DNA from: Candidatus Flexifilum affinis | GTDB lineage: Bacteria > Chloroflexota > Anaerolineae > Aggregatilineales > Phototrophicaceae | Assembly: GCA_016713325.1 (NCBI GenBank) | Contig: JADJPJ010000042.1 | Span: 1-64,000 of the forward strand | Direction: 5' to 3' | Length of the DNA stretch: 64,000 bases | In this document: one piece after another, positions 9,655 through 17,756 of the stretch | How the letters are laid out: each line of letters opens with the position of its first letter | Position numbering within the stretch: position 1 is the stretch's first letter | The notes under the pieces: generated by a model | The model's input: the letters and a program-made list of their open reading frames with translations, nothing else | Told to the model about the DNA's origin: nothing | Databases searched by the model: none | Made by a program: the position numbers and the translations under genes

Positions 9655-11106
9655 CTACGGCTCCATCAGGAAATAGTCGATCACCGGCGGCACCGGCGTC
9701 AGAATGTAGACATCCACGTAGCCGGACCAGCTCACCCAATCGGCATCGCTGTAGCCCAGATCGACCCACAGCGGGATCCGCCGCTTCGGTCCGGTGTCGG
9801 CGATCTCGCCAATGCCGTAGCGCGGCACGTAGATCTGCGTGCCATAGGGCAGGATGTCGGGGTCGCCGCCGACGATGCCTTTTTGCAGCGTCCTGCCGAT
9901 CGACGTGGTGCTGTCGCCGCCGAGCGCCGCCGGGTGGTAGCTGGTGGCATACATGCGCAGTACCCGCCAGTACTCGCGCGGCCCCTGATCGGTCTCGACC
10001 GTGCGGATGACGACGTTGGTCCCGTAGCGGTTCACATGGTTTGCCGGCTGCTGAATCACGACATCATCCAGCGGCTCGCGCTCGACCGCGGCGCCGTTCT
10101 CGTAGCGCACCCGCTCCCGGTGCTGAAGCAGGCCGTTCGCGCCGTTCTGGGCCGTCTGGAAGTTGTCGATCTCCAGGGTCGGGTCGCCCTGGTAAACCGT
10201 CTCGTAGGGGATCGGCTCCTCGGTCGACTCGATGGTTTCCTGCACGCGGATGACGCGAATGCTCATGCCGGGGCGGATGGACGTGGATTCGGCGGGCACG
10301 GCGTAATCCAGGCCGACGAGCTGAATGTCGGCATCGGAGAGGGCGTCGGCCACCGTCTCGCCCTGCGCGCGCACCCGGCGGCTTTCGCCATCGGCGATGA
10401 TGGTCACCGGGCGGGCGCGGCTGACGAGCACGTCGGTGTCTTCAGTCAGGGCGGTGTTCAGGGGCGGCGTGACCGTATCCGCGGTGAACAGGGTGATGCC
10501 GGCGGCGAACAATGCCTCGCCCACCGTGGCCGCTGTGGTCTGAAGAAGGCGGGTCTCGGCGCCGTCGCGCAGGCGCAGCGCCACCGCATGGCGCACCTCG
10601 ATGTGGCTGGCCGGCACGGGCCAGCGGACCAGGCCGTCGTGGGTGGTTTCGGTGCCGTCGACCACGACCCGGTCGTTGGCGTCGACCCGGACGCCGGCCT
10701 CGGCCAGAATCTCGGCAGGGTTGTTGAGCAGGGTGAGCTGCGGCACGGTCTGGCCGTCAACGGTCAGAAAAATGCTGCGGGCGCGCTCTACCTGGACGAT
10801 GGTGTTGTTCTGAATGGGGGAGTCGCCGGCGGGCGTCAGGCGGTCGGCCGGCCCGACGACGATGCCGAGCTGGTCGAGCAGGTCGCCGACGGTTTCGGCA
10901 TGGGTGCGGGTCTGCACGGCGTCGCCATCGACGATGACGGTGACGGTGCGCATATTGGCGAGAAGGAGAAGGGCGGCGATGGCGGTGACCGCCACCGAGG
11001 CGGCGACGGCGAGTATGACGATGGTCGCCAGCGGCAGGAGACCGATCTGCGGGCGGGGACGGTGGTGGCGTACCCGGCGCGGTTGGGTGTCCGGCGGAAG
11101 GGTCAT
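9655..11106 (-). CDS. DUF348/G5/3D-domain cell-wall protein (YabE-like)
   Basis: An intact 483-aa frame. A cytoplasmic Arg/Pro-rich start is followed by one membrane anchor (residues ~23-50). Next come three DUF348 ubiquitin-like repeats (TVTVIVDGDAVQTRTHAETV; IFLTVDGQTVPQL; VTIIADGESRRVRAQGETV) and a G5 domain (ESTEEPIPYETVYQGDPTLE). The C-terminal 3D domain has TSIGRTLQKGIVGGDPDILP, YGTQIYVPRYG and EIADTG. This is the layout of YabE and Rpf-like wall proteins; the 3D fold resembles the lytic transglycosylase MltA barrel. It probably remodels peptidoglycan. The gene lies 28 bases downstream of the SRP RNA on the same strand and may share its transcript. Confidence 0.88.
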   Translation of the reverse strand: MTLPPDTQPRRVRHHRPRPQIGLLPLATIVILAVAASVAVTAIAALLLLANMRTVTVIVDGDAVQTRTHAETVGDLLDQLGIVVGPADRLTPAGDSPIQNNTIVQVERARSIFLTVDGQTVPQLTLLNNPAEILAEAGVRVDANDRVVVDGTETTHDGLVRWPVPASHIEVRHAVALRLRDGAETRLLQTTAATVGEALFAAGITLFTADTVTPPLNTALTEDTDVLVSRARPVTIIADGESRRVRAQGETVADALSDADIQLVGLDYAVPAESTSIRPGMSIRVIRVQETIESTEEPIPYETVYQGDPTLEIDNFQTAQNGANGLLQHRERVRYENGAAVEREPLDDVVIQQPANHVNRYGTNVVIRTVETDQGPREYWRVLRMYATSYHPAALGGDSTTSIGRTLQKGIVGGDPDILPYGTQIYVPRYGIGEIADTGPKRRIPLWVDLGYSDADWVSWSGYVDVYILTPVPPVIDYFLMEP

Positions 11107-11133
11107 GGGCGCGTCGTCCAGGAAAAAACATGC

Positions 11134-11280
11134 GAGCCGGTTGTGAGCACTCTGCTCAAACCGGGAACCCCTGCGGCACCCAGGGTTGTCACCTTAGTGC
11201 TGCTACCTCTCGGTCCTGACACGGTTCGGGAGTCCTGCCGCGCAGGACCCGGTCTGAGCAGACTGACCGCAACTCGGCTC
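11134..11280 (-). ncRNA. ffs: Signal recognition particle RNA (4.5S/SRP RNA)
   Basis: The minus strand holds the conserved helix-8 core GTCAGGACC-GAGA-GGTAGCAGCAC followed by CTAAGG, then the typical CTGGGTGCCGCAGGGG return strand. The ends pair (GAGCCG with CGGCTC), and TCTGCTCAGACCGGG pairs with CCCGGTTTGAGCAGA except for one G-U, giving one long hairpin of about 147 nt. The apical tetraloop is GAGA instead of the common GGAA but still fits GNRA. The RNA binds Ffh and targets nascent membrane proteins. Ends are set by the outer helix and are good to a few bases. Confidence 0.9.
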
Positions 11281-11369
11281 GTCATCGTGGGGGCATGTTA
11301 GCAAAAAGCGCGCCCTAAGTCAATCCGGGGTGGGGCGCTGACGCGGTTCAACGGAAAGAATGCGCTACA

Positions 11370-12004
11370 ATGAGGAGCGTGAATGGATGGAGTTTTGTCT
11401 CTGACCTTGGTCCGCGCGAAACCGGCTGGTTTTTACCGCAGCGGAAGACCCGTGGGAACCTCGCATCTACCGCCGAAAGGTCGGCGAAGCTGGTGCGCGC
11501 GCCTGAGTTGGCTTCATTCGTCATGGCGCCGCCCGGCGGGATGCCGGACGGTTCCTACCCCAAGATAGGGTCCGGGGCCGCCAGCTGACCCTGCACGTCC
11601 GCGCTCACCGGCTAAGGTTTGCTACCGCAGCAGACGACAGGCTACAAGTGGACCTTCTTTCCGGTGGCCGGGTGTTTTGCCCTGCGGGCGCCTGATGTTG
11701 GCTTCAGATGGGTCATCGGGCCAAACTGGCCCGATGGGATGCCGGAGGGATACATCCCTGCCCCGCCAGATCTCGCGGTCGAAGTGGTCTCGCCGAGCGA
11801 CACGGCTGAGGAAATTCAACGCAAGGTGGGGGAATACCTCACGTTCGGAACCCAGGCGGTCTGGGTGGTTTATCCGACGCTCGGCAAACTGATCGTCTAC
11901 ACGCCGGACTCGACACGGACGCTGACCGCGCGCGACACGCTTGATGGTGGCTCTGCGCTGCCCGGATCTGCGCTGGCGTTGGGTGAGATATTCCCCAGAC
12001 ACGG
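11370..12004 (+). pseudogene. Uma2-family endonuclease remnant with an internal duplication
   Basis: The 3' part (11619-12000) is clearly the C-terminal half of a Uma2 (DUF820) PD-(D/E)XK protein: RAPDVGFRW, PPDLAVEVVSPSDTAEEI (metal-binding Asp and Glu), VWVVYPTLGKL and DTLDGGSALPG. Upstream, 11410-11590 reads ETGWFLPQ, VRAPELASF and PPGGMPDG. These repeat the order TG..LPQ, RAPDVGF and PDGMPEG of the 3' part. The bases at 11410-11446 and 11597-11634 are also near-identical direct repeats. The usual N-terminal third is missing, a stop lies between the two copies, and there is no proper stop after LGEIFP. An intact relative is at 16402. Confidence 0.6.
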
Positions 12005-12087
12005 CAACTCCTGCAATGTAGCGGCTTCGCCCCGATTTCGGTTATACTGCCCGGCAGCGTCGTCCGTACCTTCCGATGTGGAATGCC

Positions 12088-13592
12088 ATGACTCCCAAAA
12101 TCTTCATCTCCTACCGCCGCGCCGACAGTCAGGATTTCACCGACCGCCTCTTCGAGCACATGGAGAAGCACTTCGGCCCGGAGAACGTCTTCCAGGATGT
12201 CGGCGACAGCGGCAAGATCCCGCTCGGCGTGGACTTTGTGGACTACCTTGCCGAGCAGGTGCGCGCCTGCGATGTGGTGCTGGTGGTGATCGGCGAGCAG
12301 TGGCTGCGCATCCTGAAAGAACGCCTCGACCGCGACGACGACTTTGTGCGCATCGAGGTGGAGAGCGCTCTGGAGCAGGGCAAGATCATCATCCCGGTGC
12401 TCAAGTCGGCTACGCCCATGCCCGCCGGCGCCGATCTGCCGGCCAGCATCAGGAAGGTGGCGCGCATCAATGCCAGCCGAGTGCGCCCCAACCCGGACTT
12501 CGCGCGCGACTGCGAAACCCTGGCCGAGGGCGTGCGCAGGGTCTTCGGCATGGTCAATTCCAGGAGCGGGGTCAGTTCCACACAGACACCGCTGGACGCC
12601 GCGCTCCAGCGCGCCGAGGGCTTCGGCGGGAAGCGAAACCGCGACTGGCAGCCCTTCGTGACGACTTTCGCCGACCTGCCAATCCCGGATATGCCGTTCT
12701 GCCTCGTGCCGGCGGGCAGTTTTCAAATGGGCAGCGACGATGGTATTTCCAACGAACAGCCGGTTCACGAGCAGCGCATCGCGCAACCCTACTGGATCGC
12801 CCAGTATCCGGTGACCAACGCCCAGTGGCTTCAGGCGGTGCGGGCCGGCGCAGTCAAAGAGCCGAAGGATAAGTCCGCCCTGAAATGGTACAAGGATGCG
12901 GCGCTGGCCGACGCGCCGCTGGTTGGCGTGGACTGGTTCATGGCCCGGGATTTCGCCGCCTGGATGGGCTGCCGCCTGCCGACCGAAGCGGAGTGGGAAT
13001 ATGCCGCGCGCGGCGTGGAAAGCTGGCGCTATCCCTGGGGCAGCAACTGGGAAGACGGGGAGCGCGTCATCTGGGATAAGACCAGCGGCGGCAGGCCGAA
13101 CCTGGGGACGAGTAAACCCGAGGGGGCGAGCTGGGTGGATGCGCGGCATCTGATCGGCAATGTCTGGGAATGGACGGGTTCACGCTACCAGCCCTATCCG
13201 TATACGGAGGACGATGGCCGGAGGGGAAGCGGGGGACGCGTGCGCGGGCGGCTCGTGGCACGGATGCGCGTGTGCTGCTTCGCGGCGGCTCGAATAACTG
13301 GGGATTTCGTCTCGCCCGCTGCGTTGACCAGGTACATAGCTCTGATTCTGCCTGCCGCTTTGACTTTCTGGGGTGGGACTTTCAGGGGAGCGTCGTTGGC
13401 CTCCGTTACGTCCGGAGAATAGAATTCCTGGGCGCGAGAAACCGACGCGGGAGCGGCGAGAGCCAATGCCCGGCCGACCTCTCCAGAGGGTTTTCGAGGT
13501 TCAGGGGTAGCCGGACATTTTTAATGTCCGGCGAAACCGGACGGGGTGATGGTGCGCGATTTTTCGCGCCCGCCCGCCTTTCGCCTCCGTGA
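12088..13592 (+). CDS. TIR domain fused to a formylglycine-generating-enzyme (SUMF1) fold; frameshifted near the C-terminus
   Basis: Residues 1-150 form a TIR domain: KIFISYRRADSQDFTDRLFE, the variable loop FQDVGDSGKIPLGVDFVDYL, then CDVVLVVIGEQWL and FVRIEVESAL. A short linker leads to the FGE/SUMF1 domain: FCLVPAGSFQMGSDDG, NEQPVHEQRI, YPVTNAQW, CRLPTEAEWEYAARG, YPWGSNW and LIGNVWEWTGS. A shift near 13222 continues into RVLLRGGSNNWGFRLARC and GLRYVRR; the real stop may be near 13422. Start 12088 (MTPKIFISY) is preferred; 12076 is also open. TIR domains cleave NAD or signal by assembly, and SUMF1 folds here usually bind ligands. A sensor-effector of immunity or regulation is plausible (inference). 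Confidence 0.82.
13511..13531. terminator. Perfect 9-bp hairpin, possible terminator or repeat unit
   Basis: CCGGACATT and AATGTCCGG flank a TTT loop. No T-run follows on either strand. The arm CCGGACATTT also occurs inside the repeat units at 63.3-63.5 kb, so it may be a solitary member of that repeat family. Confidence 0.35.
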
Positions 13593-13598
13593 TACAAT
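13593..13598 (+). promoter_or_regulatory. Extended -10 box placing the sulfatase-fold gene on a leaderless transcript
   Basis: TGaTACAAT (TG extension plus -10 hexamer) ends six bases before the ATG at 13605. No ribosome site fits between, so the transcript would start at or next to the start codon. Confidence 0.45.
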
Positions 13599-13604
13599 GC
13601 CGGC

Positions 13605-15182
13605 ATGACTTCCGCACGTCCTGGCGAAATCATGTCCGCTCGCAAACCCGACATTCTGTTCATTGTCCTGGATACGCTGCGCCGCGATCGCCTGTCCATC
13701 TACGGACACCGGCAGGAGACGTCCCCGTCGTTCGACGCCTTCGCCGACCGCGCCGCGCTGTTCGAGCGGGCGGTGGCTCCGGCACAGTGGACGATCCCAG
13801 CGCATGGCTCGCTGTTCACCGGGCTGTATCCCGGCGCGCACGGGCTGATCCAGGCCAACAGCGTGCTCAGCGAGATGCACCTGACGCTGGCGGAGATTCT
13901 GCGTTCGGGCGGCTACCACACCGCCGCCTTCTGCAACAACCCGCTGGTCGGCGTGCTGAACAACGGCCTCCAGCGCGGGTTTGACGACTTCTACAACTAC
14001 GCCACGGCCATCCCCTACCGGCCCTACGATCATCACAAGAGCGCCCTGCGCCGCCGCTTCACGCGGTGGTTCCGGCCCTATGCCCGCCGCATGGGCAACG
14101 CCTTCGCTCAATCGGATACGCTGTTTCGGGTGGCGCTGAATCCACTGCTCACGCCGATCTGGTCCAAGTACATCAACTTCAAGGGCAGCTCCGGCGTCTC
14201 GCTGGGCGATCTGAACGACTACTGGACTGACAAGCACCGGGGTGGGGCGGAAAAACCGCTGTTCGCCTTCGTCAACCTGATGGGCGCGCACCTGCCCTAC
14301 CACCCGCCGCGCGATCTGGTGGAGCGCTTCGCGCCGGAGCTGAAGGGTGACCGAGAGGCCTTCGCGTTCATGCGCCACTTCAACGCCGATGGCGCGGCCT
14401 GGGCGGCCCCGCCCGACGAGCCTTACAGCGAGCTCCAGACGCGGACGCTCAACGCCTTCTACAACGCCGAGGTGGCTTACCAGGATATGCTGCTCGGCCG
14501 GTTGCTCGACACACTGCGGTCGAGCGGCGCGCTGGACCATACCGTCGTGATCCTGCTGGCCGACCACGGCGAGTCGCACGGCGAACATGCCATCATGGGC
14601 CACGGCTTCAATGTCTACCAGGAACTGGTGCACGTGCCGCTGGCCATGCACGTGCCGGACATGCCGGAAGGGCAGCGGATCGGCGCGAACATCTCGACCC
14701 GCCGCCTGTTCCACACCGTGCTCGATCTGGCGGGCGTGCCCAACCTGCTCGACAGCCGCGACCCCAACGCCGACGTTCGCGGCCTGTCGCTGATCAATCT
14801 GCTGGCGGAAGGCGAGGCGGTTGACGTCGAAAACAGCACCGCCTTCAGCGAGGCCCATCCGCCCAGTACGTTTCTCAACGTCATGGAGCATCGCAGCCCG
14901 GCAGTCATCGAACGGCTGCGCCTGCGCTTCGCCCGGCGGGCGGTCTACAGCGGCGATTACAAGCTGGTGGCCGAAGGTGACCGGGTCGAGGGGCTGTTCA
15001 ACGTGGCGCAGGACCCGGCCGAGCGCGCGGATCTGCAAGCAGTGAAGACGGCCGAAGTCTCCGCGCTGCTGCGCCAGGTCGAGGCCTTCACGGGCGGGCA
15101 TGCCAGGGCCTTCCATCCCGAGCCGGGCGAAGTCAGCGAGGAAGTGGAAGAGCATCTGCGCGCGCTGGGATACATCGAATGA
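13605..15182 (+). CDS. Sulfatase-fold (alkaline phosphatase superfamily) enzyme lacking the CxPxR motif
   Basis: An intact 525-aa frame. The N-terminal metal strand is PDILFIVLDTLRRDRLSIYG (D23). The nucleophile region reads APAQWTIPAHGSLFTGLYPG, so the Cys/Ser-x-Pro-x-Arg formylglycine motif is absent and Thr63 sits at the nucleophile place. The second metal site is LLADHGESHGEH (D320, H321). True sulfatases need the Cys or Ser. A Thr is typical of phosphoethanolamine or glycerol-phosphate transferases of this superfamily, so a lipid-head-group or phosphodiester transferase or hydrolase is more likely (inference). There is no signal peptide or membrane helix. The stop overlaps the next gene's ATG by four bases (ATGA), and that gene is a glycosyltransferase. 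Confidence 0.85.
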   Translation: MTSARPGEIMSARKPDILFIVLDTLRRDRLSIYGHRQETSPSFDAFADRAALFERAVAPAQWTIPAHGSLFTGLYPGAHGLIQANSVLSEMHLTLAEILRSGGYHTAAFCNNPLVGVLNNGLQRGFDDFYNYATAIPYRPYDHHKSALRRRFTRWFRPYARRMGNAFAQSDTLFRVALNPLLTPIWSKYINFKGSSGVSLGDLNDYWTDKHRGGAEKPLFAFVNLMGAHLPYHPPRDLVERFAPELKGDREAFAFMRHFNADGAAWAAPPDEPYSELQTRTLNAFYNAEVAYQDMLLGRLLDTLRSSGALDHTVVILLADHGESHGEHAIMGHGFNVYQELVHVPLAMHVPDMPEGQRIGANISTRRLFHTVLDLAGVPNLLDSRDPNADVRGLSLINLLAEGEAVDVENSTAFSEAHPPSTFLNVMEHRSPAVIERLRLRFARRAVYSGDYKLVAEGDRVEGLFNVAQDPAERADLQAVKTAEVSALLRQVEAFTGGHARAFHPEPGEVSEEVEEHLRALGYIE

Positions 15183-16366
15183 AGCTGCTCTTTGTCGTCT
15201 CGTCGCTGGATCTGACTCAGCCGTTCAGCGCCACCCCGGCCTGGTGGCAGCTTCTCAAAGGTTTGTACGAGGTCGGCGTCGATGTGATTGCCGCACCCTA
15301 CCAGGGGCCGCCGATCGAATCGCTGTGGTGGCGGGCGGCGGATAACCCGGCCCGGCGCCACGGCGATTTGTTCAAGACGGCCCGCGACCTGATGCGCCGC
15401 GTGGCCGGCGACCGTCGGCTGGCGGAGCGGCAGGGGGACGAGGAGTCGGCCTCCGACCGGCTGGTGCGGGCGGCGGCGCAGCGCATCGTCGCCCCACTGT
15501 GGCACGAGCATCTGGACCGCCTGCTGACCAAAGAGCCCGACATCGACGCGGTGATCATCCTGACCGCGCCGCTCAACCATCTGGTGGGCGTGCCCGGCGA
15601 TCTGATTCGCAAGCACAACAAGCCGATTTTCTACTACGACGGCGATGTCCCGGCCAGCCTGCCCTCGATGGGCGGGTTCGCCACCGGCTTCCGCATCTAC
15701 CAGGGCGCGGATGTGAGCGAGTACACCGCCTTCATCAGCAACAGCCTGGGCGGGGCGGACGAACTCCGGCGCATGGGCGCGAAGGCCGTGCACGTGCTGT
15801 ACTACGGGGTCGATACGGACGTGTTCAGCCCGGTCGACGTGCCGGCGCAGGACTTGGACGTGCTGTTTTACGGCCACGGGCGCGAGTATCGCGGCGAATG
15901 GGTCGATGCCATGATCCGCGACGCCTCGAATGCGATGCCAGAGGCGCGCTTCGCCGTGCGCGGCACGCGGCTGGGCGATCTGGGTCGGGCGGAACTGCTG
16001 CCGTATCTCAGCTTCAGCAAGCTGCGCGAGTATTCCTGCCGCAGCAAGGTCAATCTGTGCATCACCCGGCAGGCGCATGCCAGCGTCTTCGCTTCGTCGT
16101 CCTCGCGTCCCTTCGAGCTGGCCAGCATGAACTGCTGCATCCTGGCCAACCCGTATATGGGGATCGAGACCTGGTTCGAGCCGGGCAAGGAACTGCTCGT
16201 CGTGGAGTCGGGCGAGGAAGCGCTCGACCGGCTGCGCTTTCTGCTGACGCACGACGGGGAGCGGCAGGCCATGGGACGGGCAGCGCGCGAGCGGGTGCTC
16301 AAGGAGCACACCTTTCGCCACCGCGCCGCGCAGCTCGTCGAGATTGTGCGCAAAACGACCGTATAA
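15179..16366 (+). CDS. Glycosyltransferase, GT-B fold
   Basis: An intact 395-aa frame translationally coupled to the sulfatase-fold gene. The N-terminal Rossmann half begins MKLLFVVSSLDLTQPFSATP and includes KPIFYYDGDVPASLPSMGGF. The C-terminal half has VHVLYYGVDTDVFSPVDV, a linker typical of family-4-like glycosyltransferases. It continues with SSSSRPFELASMNCCILANP and LVVESGEEALDRLRFLLTHD, the donor-binding E(x7)E-like region and closing helices. No membrane segment is visible. It probably transfers a sugar onto a surface glycan or lipid, with the coupled enzyme adding or removing a phosphate-linked substituent (inference). Confidence 0.82.
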   Translation: MKLLFVVSSLDLTQPFSATPAWWQLLKGLYEVGVDVIAAPYQGPPIESLWWRAADNPARRHGDLFKTARDLMRRVAGDRRLAERQGDEESASDRLVRAAAQRIVAPLWHEHLDRLLTKEPDIDAVIILTAPLNHLVGVPGDLIRKHNKPIFYYDGDVPASLPSMGGFATGFRIYQGADVSEYTAFISNSLGGADELRRMGAKAVHVLYYGVDTDVFSPVDVPAQDLDVLFYGHGREYRGEWVDAMIRDASNAMPEARFAVRGTRLGDLGRAELLPYLSFSKLREYSCRSKVNLCITRQAHASVFASSSSRPFELASMNCCILANPYMGIETWFEPGKELLVVESGEEALDRLRFLLTHDGERQAMGRAARERVLKEHTFRHRAAQLVEIVRKTTV

Positions 16367-16401
16367 TGGTGATCGATGGTCAGAATGTGTGAGGGATTCC
16401 G

Positions 16402-17001
16402 ATGGTCGTCGGCGAAAAGCTGATCACGGCGGAAGAGTTTTTCGAGATCGTCCAGCGCCCGGAAAACGAAGGGCGGCGGCTGGAGCTGGTCGATGGAGTG
16501 ATCGTCGAAGACATGGCAGGCGGCGCGAGCGGTGAACACGGTGAAACAGTCGGTAATTTTCACGGATACATCTGGAACTTCGTGCGCGAGCATCGCCTGG
16601 GCCGCGTGACAGCGGCGGAGACCTGCTTTCGGCTGGCGGAAGACGAGAGCGGCAGGCCGATCGTGCGCTGCCCGGATGTTGGCTTCATCACCTTCGAAAA
16701 AGCACCGGAGCCGCTCAAGAGCGGGCTGGTGCCCTTTGCTCCCGATCTGGCCGTCGAAGTGATCTCGCCCGGCAACACGGCCGACGAGATGCACATGCGC
16801 GTGCTCGATCTCCTGCGCTACGGCACGCGCATGATCTGGATCGCCTATCCCACCACGCGGACGGTCGTCGTGCACACCTCCGCAGGCGCCCACACCCTGG
16901 AGGCCGACGCCCTGCTCGACGGCGGTGACGTGCTGCCGGGATTCAGCATGCCGGTCAGCGCGTTCTTTCCCCCAGCAGCGCCGCCGAAGGCAACGGCCTG
17001 A
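16402..17001 (+). CDS. Uma2-family (DUF820) restriction-endonuclease-like protein
   Basis: A complete 199-aa Uma2 protein. The N-terminus (ITAEEFFEIVQRPENEGRRL, then ELVDGVIVEDMAGGASGEHG) precedes the PD-(D/E)XK core: CPDVGF (Asp), DLAVEVISPGNTADEM (Asp, Glu) and MIWIAYPTTRTV. DALLDGGDVLPGF closes the fold. The usual core Lys is not obvious, as is common in this family. GAGGGATTCCG before the ATG sets the start. A TATAAT at 16362-16367 overlaps the stop of the upstream gene. Uma2 proteins are abundant in Chloroflexota and cyanobacteria; their biological role is unsettled. Confidence 0.9.
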   Translation: MVVGEKLITAEEFFEIVQRPENEGRRLELVDGVIVEDMAGGASGEHGETVGNFHGYIWNFVREHRLGRVTAAETCFRLAEDESGRPIVRCPDVGFITFEKAPEPLKSGLVPFAPDLAVEVISPGNTADEMHMRVLDLLRYGTRMIWIAYPTTRTVVVHTSAGAHTLEADALLDGGDVLPGFSMPVSAFFPPAAPPKATA

Positions 17002-17039
17002 ACCCAGGCGGCTGTAGGTCGAAAGAAGTAGCGAAGGGG

Positions 17040-17740
<701 letters not shown>

Positions 17741-17756
17741 CTAACACTCTGACGCC

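Noticed and set aside
9508..11301. 597-aa open frame on the plus strand
   Set aside because: It lies opposite the 3D-domain gene and the SRP RNA; high-GC DNA leaves long open frames antisense to real genes. It has no recognisable domain.
11370..11600. Structured non-coding RNA (6S-like or RNase P-like)
   Set aside because: A TACAAT and several hairpins suggested it, but no RNase P, tmRNA or 6S signature is present, and the translated pieces match the order of the adjacent Uma2 gene, which explains the direct repeats better.
13200..13430. A complete diversity-generating retroelement in this window
   Set aside because: No reverse transcriptase, accessory gene or template repeat was found; only the candidate target end is present, so it is kept as a finding about the protein.
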